Shown here piece by piece: positions 24,825-34,266 of a stretch of DNA of 64,000 bases (position 1 is the first letter of the stretch; each line of letters begins with the position of its first letter). A program made the translations under genes and the position numbers. The notes under the pieces were generated by a model. That model had not been told where the DNA came from, made no database searches, and saw nothing but the letters and a program-made list of their open reading frames with translations. The DNA lies in the NCBI GenBank assembly GCA_964504285.1, contig CAZDDZ010000004.1:1-64000 (forward strand), read 5' to 3'. Source of the stretch: Pseudoflavonifractor sp964504285 (GTDB lineage Bacteria; Bacillota; Clostridia; Oscillospirales; Oscillospiraceae).

Positions 24825-27224
24825 TTATTGCTTGAGATGAACGGTGCGCTCTACCTTGAGGCACTCGGGCGGCAGGGCGTTTTCCTGCGGTTCTCCTGCC
24901 AAAAAGTTTCCGGTGCAAAGGGCCTCAGCCAAGGCTGCGTCGGCCTGCTCTACCGGCACAAATCGAAGGGCAGCGCGGACAGTTTGGTCGATGTCTGCCA
25001 AATCCTTCTCGTTGTCCTTGGGAATAAGCACTGTGCGAATTCCGTTGCGGAGCGCAGCCATGGTCTTTTCCTTTAGGCCGCCAATAGGCAGCACCCGACC
25101 ACGTAAAGTGATTTCACCTGTCATAGCAATTCCAGATTTAACCGGTGTGCCCGTCAGTGCGGAGACCATTGCCACAGCAATGGCAACTCCGGCAGAGGGG
25201 CCATCCTTGGGTACCGCACCCTCCGGGAAGTGAATATGAATATCCTTGGCTTTGTAAAACTCCGGCTCAATCCCCAGTTGCGGGGCCCTGCTGCGGATAT
25301 AGGACAGCGCTGCATGGGCTGACTCCTTCATCACATCCCCCAAATTGCCGGTAAGTTCAATCTTTCCGGTACCAGGGACCACATTGGCCTCTACTTCCAG
25401 AAGCTCACCGCCCACACTGGTCCAGGCCAACCCGTTTACCACACCTACCTGTTCCGTTTTGGGAAGCCGCTCAGGGTGATATTTGCGAATTCCCAGGTAA
25501 TTTTCCAGGTTGTCTCCTGTAATGGATACAGACTTCACACCATCTGTTACTACACGCATTGCAGATTTTCTGCACAGACTTCCCAGTTCTCGCTCCAGCA
25601 CTCGCACCCCTGACTCTCTGGTATAGGCGGTAATGACCTCACGAATGGCATCATCCGTAATTTTCATCTGACTTTTTTTCAAGCCGTGACGGGCAAGCTC
25701 TTTGGGCAGCAGGTGGCGTTTTGCAATTTGAAGCTTTTCCTCGTCGGTGTAGCTGGTCAGCTCAATGACCTCCATGCGGTCGAGCAATGGGCGTGGAATG
25801 GTGTCGGTTGTATTGGCCGTGGTGATAAAGAGCACATCGGACAAATCAAATGGTAGCTCCAAGAAGTGGTCACGGAAAGCACTGTTTTGCTCCCCATCCA
25901 GTACCTCTAAAAGCGCGGAGGCCGGGTCACCGTGAACACTGGAGGCCAGTTTGTCAATTTCATCCAGAAGTAGCAGTGGGTTGGCACTGCCCGCCTGCCG
26001 TACTGCGGTAATCATACGGCCGGGCATGGCTCCTACATAGGTTTTTCGGTGACCTCGTATTTCAGCTTCATCGTGAATACCACCCAGGGAAATACGGGCA
26101 AGCTTGCGGCCCAAGGCCTTGGCGATAGACATGGCAATAGAGGTTTTGCCTACGCCGGGAGGGCCCACCAGGCAGAGGATTTGTCCCTTTAATTCAGGGG
26201 CCAATTGCTTGACTGCCAGAAACTCTAAAATCCGTTCCTTAACCTTAGAAAGACCAAAGTGGTCGGCATCCAGCACCTTTCGAGCCGCCGCTACGTCAAC
26301 CCGCTCCTTGGTCTTTTTCGTCCAGGGTAACTCGAGGCAGACATCCATGTAGCCGCGTAGAACACTGGCCTCAGCAGAGCCAAATGGTTGTTTTTCCAGA
26401 CGGCCCAGCTCTTTGAGGAGTTTTTCCTCTACCTCTTTTGGCAGCTTAGACCCAGTAATTTTATGCCGGTACTCCGCCAGCTCGCTGTCTCCGCCCGGCT
26501 CCTCCCCCAGCTCCTCCTGAATGACCTTCAGCTGTTCCCGCAGATAATAGTCCCGCTGACCGCGGGAGAGTCCATCCCGAACTTTGCTCTGCATATCTTG
26601 CCCTAACTCCAATATCTCTACCTCGCGGTGAAGAATTTGGGCCAGCTTTTCCAGTCGGCGAACAGGTCGCAGCTCCTCTAGCACCGCCTGCTTATCACCC
26701 GAGCGCATAACAATGTTCTGGGCAATATAGTCAGCAATATATCCCGGGTCCTCACTGGCCAGAACCGCTAGAAGTACATCGGGAGTCATCTTGGGAGCCA
26801 GCTCGGTGTAGGACTCAAAAAGGTCATAGGTGCGGCGAATAAGAGCTTCAGTACGGGGAGAAACCTTCACCGGGCCATCGGCCGCAATTTCCTCTATTTC
26901 GACCTGCAAATAGGGTGTGGCCTGGTGAAGATCTATCAGTCGACCGCGGGCAATTCCTTCCACCATCACTCGTACATTATCCCCGGGAAGACGCAAAATC
27001 TGCCGAATGTTGGAGGTGGTACCAATGGTGTACAGGTCCTTTATCCCGGGATTCTCTACGGATAAATCACGCTGGGCTACGAGAAAGATAGGCTGACCGG
27101 TGGCCATAGCCTCGTCCAGCGCCTTAATCGAAGCGTCCCGGCCCACATCAAAGTGCAGGAGCATGTTGGGGAAAATGGTCAGCCCTCTTAAAGCGAGGGC
27201 AGGTATAATGACATTATTCTGCAT
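24825..27224 (-). CDS. lon: ATP-dependent Lon protease
   Basis: A 799-residue cytosolic AAA+ protease degrading misfolded and regulatory proteins. Order: N-terminal substrate domain (IPALALRGLTIFPNMLLHFD), a coiled region, AAA+ domain with Walker A VGPPGVGKTSIAMSIAKALG and Walker B LLLLDEIDKL, and the Ser-Lys protease domain with the catalytic serine in PKDGPSAGVAIAVAMVSAL. Length is typical for LonA. I found no CIRCE operator upstream and no convincing -10/-35 pair in the 238-base gap to clpX. Confidence 0.97.
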   Translation of the reverse strand: MQNNVIIPALALRGLTIFPNMLLHFDVGRDASIKALDEAMATGQPIFLVAQRDLSVENPGIKDLYTIGTTSNIRQILRLPGDNVRVMVEGIARGRLIDLHQATPYLQVEIEEIAADGPVKVSPRTEALIRRTYDLFESYTELAPKMTPDVLLAVLASEDPGYIADYIAQNIVMRSGDKQAVLEELRPVRRLEKLAQILHREVEILELGQDMQSKVRDGLSRGQRDYYLREQLKVIQEELGEEPGGDSELAEYRHKITGSKLPKEVEEKLLKELGRLEKQPFGSAEASVLRGYMDVCLELPWTKKTKERVDVAAARKVLDADHFGLSKVKERILEFLAVKQLAPELKGQILCLVGPPGVGKTSIAMSIAKALGRKLARISLGGIHDEAEIRGHRKTYVGAMPGRMITAVRQAGSANPLLLLDEIDKLASSVHGDPASALLEVLDGEQNSAFRDHFLELPFDLSDVLFITTANTTDTIPRPLLDRMEVIELTSYTDEEKLQIAKRHLLPKELARHGLKKSQMKITDDAIREVITAYTRESGVRVLERELGSLCRKSAMRVVTDGVKSVSITGDNLENYLGIRKYHPERLPKTEQVGVVNGLAWTSVGGELLEVEANVVPGTGKIELTGNLGDVMKESAHAALSYIRSRAPQLGIEPEFYKAKDIHIHFPEGAVPKDGPSAGVAIAVAMVSALTGTPVKSGIAMTGEITLRGRVLPIGGLKEKTMAALRNGIRTVLIPKDNEKDLADIDQTVRAALRFVPVEQADAALAEALCTGNFLAGEPQENALPPECLKVERTVHLKQ

Positions 27225-27423
27225 GGAACGTCACGTCCTTTCAAAGCACCCAGCCCGAAAATGGTAATCAGTGCTTATTAAATCATATTCAGGCTGTTTG
27301 AACCCTTTTAAAATCTTATAAACGATCCTTTTAAAGAATTTTTTGCGGCAACCAGCCAGGCCGACAAAAGAGTGGTTTAACGTGTCCGATAGCCTGTATT
27401 TTTTAATACTCTCTAGCAGAAAG

Positions 27424-27445
27424 AGCGGGGGCAAGCCCCCGCCCT
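27424..27445 (-). terminator. Terminator-like hairpin after clpX
   Basis: An 8-bp GC stem (27425-27432 with 27435-27442) with a 2-base loop just past the clpX stop, followed on the minus strand by CTCTTTCTG, a weak T-tract. The rest of the 27225-27462 gap shows no gene. Confidence 0.6.
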
Positions 27446-27462
27446 CCTTCTGGTAAGCAATG

Positions 27463-28782
27463 TTAAGATACATTAATCTGAGTGGCAAGGCCACCCTTCT
27501 CCGAACGCAGAGAGGCTCCGCCCAAACGGGGGCGCTCCTTGCGATTTGGGTCGTGCTCAATAGCAGGCTGGCTGCGCTCCTTTACACTCTCCTCGGTGAT
27601 GGTCACCTTGGCGATGGTGGGGTCGGAGGGCACGTCGTACATGACCTGAGTCATGACTTCCTCCAGCACAGCGCGGAGCCCTCGGGCACCGATACCGCGC
27701 TCAATGGCGCGGTCGGCAGCTGCCTCCAAAGCCTTAGACTGGAACTCTAAAGTAACATTATCGTACTCCATGAGCTTTTCGTACTGCTTAACCAACGCAT
27801 TCTTGGGTTCGGTCAGAATACGAACCAGCTGTTCCCGGTTGAGCGACTGGAGGGCGGTGATTACAGGCAGACGACCCACCAGCTCTGGGATAATGCCGAA
27901 CTTTAGAAGGTCATGGGGCTGAATTTCCTTGAGGAGAACAGAGACATCCTTCTCCTTCTTGCTCTGAATTTCCGCACCAAAACCAATTCCCTTTTTGTCC
28001 AGACGTTGCTCGATGATTTTTTCAATACCATCAAAGGCGCCGCCGCAGATAAAAAGAATGTTTTTAGTGTTGATTTGAATAAACTCCTGGTGAGGATGCT
28101 TGCGGCCACCCTGGGGGGGGACGTTGGCAACAGTGCCCTCCAGGATTTTCAGCAGTGCCTGCTGTACACCCTCGCCGGAAACATCACGGGTAATAGAGGT
28201 GTTTTCGCTCTTGCGGGCAATTTTGTCCATTTCATCAATATAGATGATACCGCGCTCCGCCAGCTCTACATCAAAGTCGGCGGCCTGAACCAAACGAAGC
28301 AGAATGTTCTCCACGTCGTCGCCCACATAGCCGGCCTCGGTCAGGGTGGTGGCATCGGCAATGGCAAAGGGTACCTTTAAAATACGGGCCAAGGTCTGGG
28401 CAAACAGTGTTTTACCGCAGCCGGTAGGACCCATCAGGAGAATATTGCTCTTTTGGAGCTCTACATCCTCCCCGCCGCCGAAGTAAATGCGCTTATAATG
28501 GTTGTACACCGCCACCGAAAGGGCAACCTTTGCATCCTCTTGGCCGATAATGTACTGATCCAGCACATCCCGAATTTCCCGCGGAGTGGGAATCACGTCC
28601 GGAATGTCGGGGGAAAGCTGCTCCTCGGGATCGTATGCATCGTCCAGAATACTCATGCACAGGTGGACACATTCGTTGCAAATATAGGCACCCGGCCCCG
28701 CAATGATGCGGGTAACCTGCTCCTGATGTTTACCGCAAAAGGAACAGCGAACCGGCTTCTTCTCGTCGTTTTTCGTGGGCAT
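27463..28782 (-). CDS. clpX: ClpX, ATPase subunit of ClpXP
   Basis: The unfoldase that feeds substrates to ClpP. About 439 residues: N-terminal zinc domain (CSFCGK and CNECVHLC), Walker A MGPTGCGKTLFAQTLA, the ClpX stretch ATTLTEAGYVGDDVENIL, Walker B IIYIDEMDKIA, the ClpP-binding IGF loop (GIGFGAEI) and sensor region GARGLRAVLEEVM. I start it at ATG 28782 (MPTKNDEK) with GAGGTG upstream; an earlier frame start has no such site. Part of tig-clpP-clpX. Confidence 0.96.
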   Translation of the reverse strand: MPTKNDEKKPVRCSFCGKHQEQVTRIIAGPGAYICNECVHLCMSILDDAYDPEEQLSPDIPDVIPTPREIRDVLDQYIIGQEDAKVALSVAVYNHYKRIYFGGGEDVELQKSNILLMGPTGCGKTLFAQTLARILKVPFAIADATTLTEAGYVGDDVENILLRLVQAADFDVELAERGIIYIDEMDKIARKSENTSITRDVSGEGVQQALLKILEGTVANVPPQGGRKHPHQEFIQINTKNILFICGGAFDGIEKIIEQRLDKKGIGFGAEIQSKKEKDVSVLLKEIQPHDLLKFGIIPELVGRLPVITALQSLNREQLVRILTEPKNALVKQYEKLMEYDNVTLEFQSKALEAAADRAIERGIGARGLRAVLEEVMTQVMYDVPSDPTIAKVTITEESVKERSQPAIEHDPNRKERPRLGGASLRSEKGGLATQINVS

Positions 28783-28848
28783 GGGTTTCACCTCATTACA
28801 GACATAACTCGTCATGTCTTTAAAAAATCACTGGAAAATATGCTGGCA

Positions 28849-28874
28849 GGAGCGGGGACGGTTGTCCCCGCTCC
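28849..28874 (-). terminator. Hairpin between clpP and clpX
   Basis: A perfect 11-bp GC-rich stem (28849-28859 with 28864-28874) and a 4-base loop right after clpP. No T-tract follows, so it is more likely a partial terminator or an RNA-processing/stability hairpin setting clpP above clpX. Confidence 0.55.
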
Positions 28875-28884
28875 TCTCATAGCC

Positions 28885-29466
28885 TTATCTCTGATAAATG
28901 ACCTTATCTACCAGACCGTACTCCTTGGCTTCCTCGGCAGACATAAAGTTATCACGCTCGCAGTCGGCAGTGACGACTTCCAGGGGCTTGCCGGTATTTT
29001 CAGCCATAATTTTGTTCATCCGGCTCTTAATAATCTCCAGGCGCTTAAGGTGAATTGCCATATCGGTAATCTGTCCCTGAGTGCCGGCGGAGGGCTGATG
29101 AATCATAATTTCGGCGTTGGGCAGCACCAGACGCTTGCCTTTGGCGCCGGACGAAAGCAGGAACGCACCCATGCTGGCGGCCATACCGATGCAGATGGTG
29201 GACACGTCGCACTTGACGTACTGCATGGTATCATAAATGGCCATACCGTCGGTGACGCTGCCTCCGGGGCTGTTAATGTAAAACTGGATGTCCTTATCAG
29301 GATCCTGTGCCTCCAGATAAAGCATCTGGGCCACGATGAGAGAGGCGGTAGTTGCGTTTACCTCCTCGCCCAGAAATACAATGCGGTCGCCCAGCAGGCG
29401 GGAAAAAATGTCGTAGGAACGCTCACCACGGTTGGTTTGTTCAATGACATAAGGGACTAAGCTCAT
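28885..29466 (-). CDS. clpP: ClpP protease subunit
   Basis: Tetradecameric serine protease. 193 residues with LVPYVIEQTNRGERSYDIFS at the N-terminus, oxyanion GGSVTDGMAIYD, the catalytic serine in ICIGMAASMGAFLLSSG, histidine in MIHQPSAG and aspartate in ADCERDNFMSAEEA. Length and motifs are canonical. AGAAGGAG precedes the ATG. It lies between tig and clpX, the standard order. Confidence 0.97.
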   Translation of the reverse strand: MSLVPYVIEQTNRGERSYDIFSRLLGDRIVFLGEEVNATTASLIVAQMLYLEAQDPDKDIQFYINSPGGSVTDGMAIYDTMQYVKCDVSTICIGMAASMGAFLLSSGAKGKRLVLPNAEIMIHQPSAGTQGQITDMAIHLKRLEIIKSRMNKIMAENTGKPLEVVTADCERDNFMSAEEAKEYGLVDKVIYQR

Positions 29467-29524
29467 GGTAAAATCTCCTTCTAGATACAGTCATACTTCA
29501 AAAGTATGCCCTGCCATAGGAAAA

Positions 29525-30982
29525 TTATTCTTGGTCAGCCTTCTTGGCAGCGGCCTTTTTGGCAGAAGCCTTCTTGGGCTTCTCCTCGTCAGCGGGCTTT
29601 TCAGCCTTGGCAGCAGTCTTCTTGGCGGCAGCCTTCTTGGGCTTTTCCTCGTCGGCAGACTCCTCGGTCTTGGCATTTGATTTCTTGGCAGCGGCCTTCT
29701 TGGCAGGAGCCTTGCCTACCTTGGCGCTCTCAAAAATCAGCTCAGAGGCCTTCTTGCTCTTCATGTCAGCGGTCATGTCGTCCACGTGGACAGCGGCCTT
29801 AACCTGCTCCTCAGTCATGTGGTACTGGTCGGCCAGACGCTTAATTTCAGCATTCTTGTCCTCGTCTGAGATTTCAATTTTCTCGGCGGCAGCCACAGCG
29901 GAAAGTGCCAGATCAATCTGTACCTGACGGAGGGCACCCTCACGAGCCTGGTTCTTCATGTCCTGAACCGTCATGCCCATCATCTGCAGGTAGCTCTCGA
30001 AGGGGATGCCCTGGCTGGAGATGCGGTTTGCATAGTCCTCTACCATCTGGTCCGCGCGGTAGTCCACCATGGCGTCCGGAATTTCCACCGTCATGTTGTC
30101 CACAACCTGCTCCAGGATGGCATTTTCAAACTCACGCTTGGCATCGGCCTCGCGGCGCTCGGCAAGCTTGTCGCCCAGATCCTTCTTAAGTTCGGCAAGG
30201 GTTTCAAACTCGGAGACATCCTTTGCAAACTCGTCATCCAGCTTGGGGGTCTGCTTCTCCTTAACCTCGTTGATCTTCACGTGGAATACCACGGGCTTGC
30301 CTGCCAGATCGGCATGGTAATCCTCGGGGAAGGTAATATTAATATCCTTCTCATCACCGGTCTTAAGTCCAACAAGCTGATCCTCAAAGCCGGGCACAAA
30401 GGAATTGGAGCCCAGTTCAAGGCTGTGACCTTCTGCCTTACCACCATCAAAGGGCACGCCGTTGTCAAAGCCCTCAAAGTCGAGCACAACGGTGTCGCCC
30501 ATCTTGGCCTCGCGCTCCACGGAGATAAGGCGAGTCGCCCGCTCCTCGTAGGGCTTAAGCTCGTTTTCGATATCCGCATCAGTGACCGAAACCTCAGCCT
30601 TGGGGGCGGAAAGGCCCTTATACGCTCCCAGTGTCACCTCAGGGCGCACGGTGACGATAGCCTTAAAGGTAACACCCTCCTTGCCAGCTTCCATGACCTC
30701 CACCTTGGGGTAAGCAACTGCGTCAATCTTCTGCTGCTCCAGCGCCTCGGCATAAGCGGTGGGATACACCTCGTTAATGGCATCCTCATGGAATACGCCT
30801 GCACCGTACATGCCCTCGATGATTTTACGAGGGGCGTGGCCCTTACGGAAGCCGGGCACATTGATACTGCCCCGCTGCTTCATATAAACCTTGTGAATCG
30901 CAGCCTCAAACTCGGCGGCGCCCACCTCAATAACCATCTCTACGGTGCTATTTTCCTTTTTCTCTACGCTCTTGACGTTCAT
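29525..30982 (-). CDS. tig: Trigger factor with an extended Lys/Ala-rich tail
   Basis: Ribosome-associated chaperone and peptidyl-prolyl isomerase. 485 residues: ribosome-binding domain with GFRKGHAPRKIIE (signature GFRxGKxP-like), FKBP-type domain (AKMGDTVVLDFEGFDNG, NITFPEDYHADLAGK) and the C-terminal chaperone arms ending near residue 425. The last 60 residues, from KAPAKKAAAKK, are an H1-like low-complexity tail with two DEEKPKKA repeats and many AKK units. Most trigger factors end at about 430. The tail is in frame and the stop is clean. Confidence 0.95.
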   Translation of the reverse strand: MNVKSVEKKENSTVEMVIEVGAAEFEAAIHKVYMKQRGSINVPGFRKGHAPRKIIEGMYGAGVFHEDAINEVYPTAYAEALEQQKIDAVAYPKVEVMEAGKEGVTFKAIVTVRPEVTLGAYKGLSAPKAEVSVTDADIENELKPYEERATRLISVEREAKMGDTVVLDFEGFDNGVPFDGGKAEGHSLELGSNSFVPGFEDQLVGLKTGDEKDINITFPEDYHADLAGKPVVFHVKINEVKEKQTPKLDDEFAKDVSEFETLAELKKDLGDKLAERREADAKREFENAILEQVVDNMTVEIPDAMVDYRADQMVEDYANRISSQGIPFESYLQMMGMTVQDMKNQAREGALRQVQIDLALSAVAAAEKIEISDEDKNAEIKRLADQYHMTEEQVKAAVHVDDMTADMKSKKASELIFESAKVGKAPAKKAAAKKSNAKTEESADEEKPKKAAAKKTAAKAEKPADEEKPKKASAKKAAAKKADQE

Positions 30983-31002
30983 GTGTTATTTCCTCCTGTC
31001 GC

Positions 31003-31044
31003 GGCTTTCACAGGTTGTTTTCCCGTGGCACAAAGCCGCCTTTT
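31003..31044 (-). promoter_or_regulatory. Leader hairpin ahead of tig
   Basis: In the 147-base gap before tig, GCGGCTTT and AAAGCCGC form an 8-bp stem with about 26 bases between. It would lie in the 5' leader just ahead of the AGGAGG site. A TATAAA box sits farther upstream but without a good -35, so I do not call a promoter. Confidence 0.35.
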
Positions 31045-31129
31045 ACAATATCCGATTTATACTATCAGAAAACAATTGAAATTTCCATAGTTTTTTTAAA
31101 TTTTCTATGTTTTGTGAATCACAGCGCTA

Positions 31130-31816
31130 TTATGGGCAGATGCGCTGCGGTTTAAAATCCAAATAGTCGGCAGAGATTAAATGATACACCACTTTGCCGT
31201 ACTTCCCGTTAATGGCCAGCCGATGACTGCCGCCGTGAAGGTGACCGTAATAGCACTCCTTTACGCCGTACCGCTCCAGCAAGTCCATAATTTCGGGGCA
31301 GGTATAGCCCTGGTAGCAGGGCGGATAGTGAAGAAAACAAAGCTTTTCACGCTGGCCTGCCGCTTTTAGGGAAGATTCCAGACGAATCAACTCTCGCTTA
31401 AAGACTTTTTCGTTGTGACCGCCCTTATCCTCCTCATAAAACCAGCCCCGGGTACCGCAGAGTGCAATATCCCCGTATTCTCCGCAGTTGTTGTGAAGCA
31501 AATTCAGCGTGGTAAACTCATTTTCTGCAAAGAAGGTATTCATTTTGGAGGCTGTATTCCACCAATAGTCGTGATTTCCTTTTAAAAGGTACTTCTTACC
31601 CGGCAGTGCATCGAGAAAAGCAAAGTCCTCTTTGGCCTCTGCCAGGTTCATTCCCCAGGAGAGGTCACCACAGAGCACCACCGTATCCTCGGGCTGTACC
31701 GCCGAGAAACCGGCGGAGAGCTTTTCCACGTACCCCTCCCAGTTTCCGCCGAACACATCCATAGGCTTATCACTGTTTAAGGACAGATGTGTATCTCCGA
31801 TTGCATAGAGTGCCAA
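31130..31816 (-). CDS. Calcineurin-like metallophosphoesterase
   Basis: A 228-residue cytosolic metallophosphoesterase: first metal ligands in YAIGDTHLSLN, GDLSWGMNL (GDxxW rather than GDxxD), GNHDYWWN with the catalytic histidine, and HYPPCY and GHLHGGSH near the end. It belongs to the YkuE/UDP-diacylglucosamine hydrolase-like superfamily in a broad sense; the substrate is not determined. Start is TTG at 31816 with GAGGTGA at the right distance. Confidence 0.88.
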   Translation of the reverse strand: MALYAIGDTHLSLNSDKPMDVFGGNWEGYVEKLSAGFSAVQPEDTVVLCGDLSWGMNLAEAKEDFAFLDALPGKKYLLKGNHDYWWNTASKMNTFFAENEFTTLNLLHNNCGEYGDIALCGTRGWFYEEDKGGHNEKVFKRELIRLESSLKAAGQREKLCFLHYPPCYQGYTCPEIMDLLERYGVKECYYGHLHGGSHRLAINGKYGKVVYHLISADYLDFKPQRICP

Positions 31817-31834
31817 GCTATCACCTCGGTTTGG

Positions 31835-33322
31835 TTATTTCAGCATCTCCAGTACCTGGTCGGCCATCTGCTCCTTGGAAACCGTCTTGCCGAAGCGCAC
31901 CTGCTTATCCTTTAGCACAGATAGAGGTGCAGGGGCGGATACGCCGGTCTTTTGTGTCAGCTGATCAAGGATGCCGGTACCTTCAGCCAAATTGGTAACA
32001 CCCAACGCACCCAGCACGCTGTCACAGAACTTAAATGGGCTGGCGGTGGAGACCACCAGTGCCGGCGTATCGTCTCCGGTCTCCGCGCGATACTGCTCCA
32101 GCACGTCGAAGGCCACGGCGGTATGCGGGTCGATGAGGTACTTGTGCTCGTTCCATATGCGGCCAATGACCTTTTGGGTCTGCGCGTCGTCACAGCAGCC
32201 GGAGTAAAATATCTTCTGAAGCTTGTTTTTAATTTCGCCGCTTACCTCATATCTTCCGTTGGCGGAAAGGGCTTTCATATAGTCTGCCACCTCTGGGGCA
32301 TTGTTGCCCGAGAGTTCAAAAAGCATACGCTCCAGGTTGGAGGAAATGAGAATATCCATGGAGGGAGACATCGTATTATAAAACTTACGGTTGCGGTCGT
32401 ACACGCCGGTTTTCAGGAAATCGGTGAGTACGTTGTTGCTGTTGGAAGCACAGATGAGCTTTTGAATGGGTACACCCATCTGCTGGGCATAGTAGCCTGC
32501 CAGAATATTACCGAAGTTGCCGGTGGGTACACAGACATTAATGGGATCACCCATGGCAATTTTCTCACTTCGCACCATATCACAGTAGGCCGAAACATAG
32601 TAAACTACCTGTGGCAGCACACGCCCCCAGTTAATAGAGTTGGCCGAGGAAAAGAAGTAACCGCGTCCCTCCAGCTCGGCGCGGAGTGTCTCATCAGAAA
32701 ACAGGGTCTTTACACCAGTCTGGGTGTCGTCAAAATTACCCACAACAGAGCACACACCTACGTTAGCGCCCTCCTGGGTATTCATCTGAAGCTCCTGAAT
32801 AGCAGAAACGCCGTCCTTGGGATAAAAGACTAGAATACGAGTATTCTTTACGTCCTTAAAGCCCTCCAGTGCGGCCTTGCCTGTGTCACCGGAGGTAGCT
32901 ACCAGAATACACACCGTCTTTTGCTCCAACGTTTTTACAAGAGACGCCGAGAGCAGATGAGGCAGCATTTGCAGCGCCATATCCTTAAATGCACAGGTCG
33001 GGCCATGCCACAGCTCAAGGCAGTGGGTGTTTTTATAAACCGTGCGAACGGGCGCAACTTCCTTGTCGTCAAACTTGTCCTGCCCATAAGCGGCCGTCGC
33101 AAAGGCGGAGAGCTCGGAGGCCGAAAAATCGTCCAGGTAGGGATTCATTACATAAACCGCCCGCTGCTGGTAGGACATATCGGTCATGGTTTTTAGTGCG
33201 TTTTGACTCAGCTTTGGGAACACCTCCGGTGTCAGAAGTCCGCCGTCGACCGCCAGACCACGGGCAATTGCCTCGGCGGAAGACAGGCGTTCCTCTGTAT
33301 TTCTTGTGCTTACATAGTACAT
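31835..33322 (-). CDS. thrC: Threonine synthase
   Basis: Converts O-phosphohomoserine to threonine with PLP. 495 residues, the long class: N-terminal MYYVSTRNTEERLSSAEAIA, PLP lysine in GPTCAFKDMALQML, then LVATSGDTGKAALEG and VPTGNFGNILAGYYAQQMG. The C-terminal swivel region is present. The start is inside the last codons of the dipeptidase gene (13-base overlap), which has GAGGGTAG upstream. No other threonine gene is nearby. Confidence 0.95.
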   Translation of the reverse strand: MYYVSTRNTEERLSSAEAIARGLAVDGGLLTPEVFPKLSQNALKTMTDMSYQQRAVYVMNPYLDDFSASELSAFATAAYGQDKFDDKEVAPVRTVYKNTHCLELWHGPTCAFKDMALQMLPHLLSASLVKTLEQKTVCILVATSGDTGKAALEGFKDVKNTRILVFYPKDGVSAIQELQMNTQEGANVGVCSVVGNFDDTQTGVKTLFSDETLRAELEGRGYFFSSANSINWGRVLPQVVYYVSAYCDMVRSEKIAMGDPINVCVPTGNFGNILAGYYAQQMGVPIQKLICASNSNNVLTDFLKTGVYDRNRKFYNTMSPSMDILISSNLERMLFELSGNNAPEVADYMKALSANGRYEVSGEIKNKLQKIFYSGCCDDAQTQKVIGRIWNEHKYLIDPHTAVAFDVLEQYRAETGDDTPALVVSTASPFKFCDSVLGALGVTNLAEGTGILDQLTQKTGVSAPAPLSVLKDKQVRFGKTVSKEQMADQVLEMLK

Positions 33323-34251
33323 ACTTCGTTCACTACCCTCATTAGATTATCGTAGAACACGCCGCGCACCAGCGCCTCGTGATAGTTCCGCTGTAACAGC
33401 CGCTCATAGAGCTTATCCATATCCCAAATCCCATCCAGATCCCGGGGTGTGGAGGATATACCGTCCCAATCTCCGCCAAGAACGACATTTCTTTCTCCAC
33501 CCAGGGCCAGAAAATGCTCCAGATGGGCAATGACAGTGTCTATTCCGGGGGCTTCGCCCAGAAATTCCGGGAACATGTTTAGGCCGGCCACACCTTGATG
33601 TTCTATTATGGCAGTAAATTGCGCATCGGTCAAGTTTCTTTGTGCGGGGAAAACCGCTTTTGCATTGGAATGACTGGCGAAAAACGGTTTTTTTGTCATG
33701 GCGGCAACATCCCAGAAGCCGGGCTCTGAAATATGGGATACATCCACCAGAACGCCCAGCGCCTCCATGCGCCTTACAAAAACCCTCCCGCGCTCGGTTA
33801 ATCCGCGGTCAGGTTCCTCGGCAATACTTCCGGAGAGAGCGTTAGCATGGTTCCAGGTCAGGTTTACCGCCCGTACCCCGGCCTCATAGGCCCACTCCAA
33901 CTTATCTATGTCGCAGTCGAGCAGCTCCCCCCCTTCCACCGAAAGAAAAGCGGCGGTTTTTCCGGCTCGAAAGGCAGATTTTGCCTGAGCGCCTGTCCGG
34001 CATTGGGTAATAATGCTGCTATTCTTCTCCAGCTCCCGCTGAAAAAGGGCAAGCTGCTTTTGGCACAGCATCCAAGGAACAATTTTCCTGTCGGCACTGT
34101 CGCCGAAAATGGCAAAGAATTGGGCATAGCCGCAGAATTTCCGGGTGCGCCTTAAATCCAGATGGCCGCTGTTCTCCCAAAGTCCCTCGTCACACTCCAA
34201 AATACGGGAAACGGTGTCACAGTGTCCGTCAAAAATGCAGATGTTTGCCAT
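33310..34251 (-). CDS. Membrane-dipeptidase family (M19) peptidase
   Basis: A 313-residue zinc dipeptidase of the renal dipeptidase type: DGHCDTVSRI (zinc ligands), LSVEGGELLDCD (bridging glutamate), NLTWNHANALSG, LVDVSHISEPGFWDVA and FASHSNAKAVFPAQRNL. There is no signal peptide, so it is probably cytosolic and hydrolyses dipeptides, possibly D-amino-acid ones. It lies between yraN and thrC. Confidence 0.9.
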   Translation of the reverse strand: MANICIFDGHCDTVSRILECDEGLWENSGHLDLRRTRKFCGYAQFFAIFGDSADRKIVPWMLCQKQLALFQRELEKNSSIITQCRTGAQAKSAFRAGKTAAFLSVEGGELLDCDIDKLEWAYEAGVRAVNLTWNHANALSGSIAEEPDRGLTERGRVFVRRMEALGVLVDVSHISEPGFWDVAAMTKKPFFASHSNAKAVFPAQRNLTDAQFTAIIEHQGVAGLNMFPEFLGEAPGIDTVIAHLEHFLALGGERNVVLGGDWDGISSTPRDLDGIWDMDKLYERLLQRNYHEALVRGVFYDNLMRVVNEVCTM

Positions 34252-34266
34252 TATGTAAATCGCCCC

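Noticed and set aside
27225..27462. Possible CIRCE or CtsR control ahead of lon
   Set aside because: I looked for TTAGCACTC-type CIRCE repeats and for CtsR-like heptads here and ahead of clpP, clpX and tig, and found none.
29520..29720. Possible frameshift producing the Lys/Ala-rich end of trigger factor
   Set aside because: The frame is continuous from the chaperone domain, the repeats are in frame and a single clean stop ends it.
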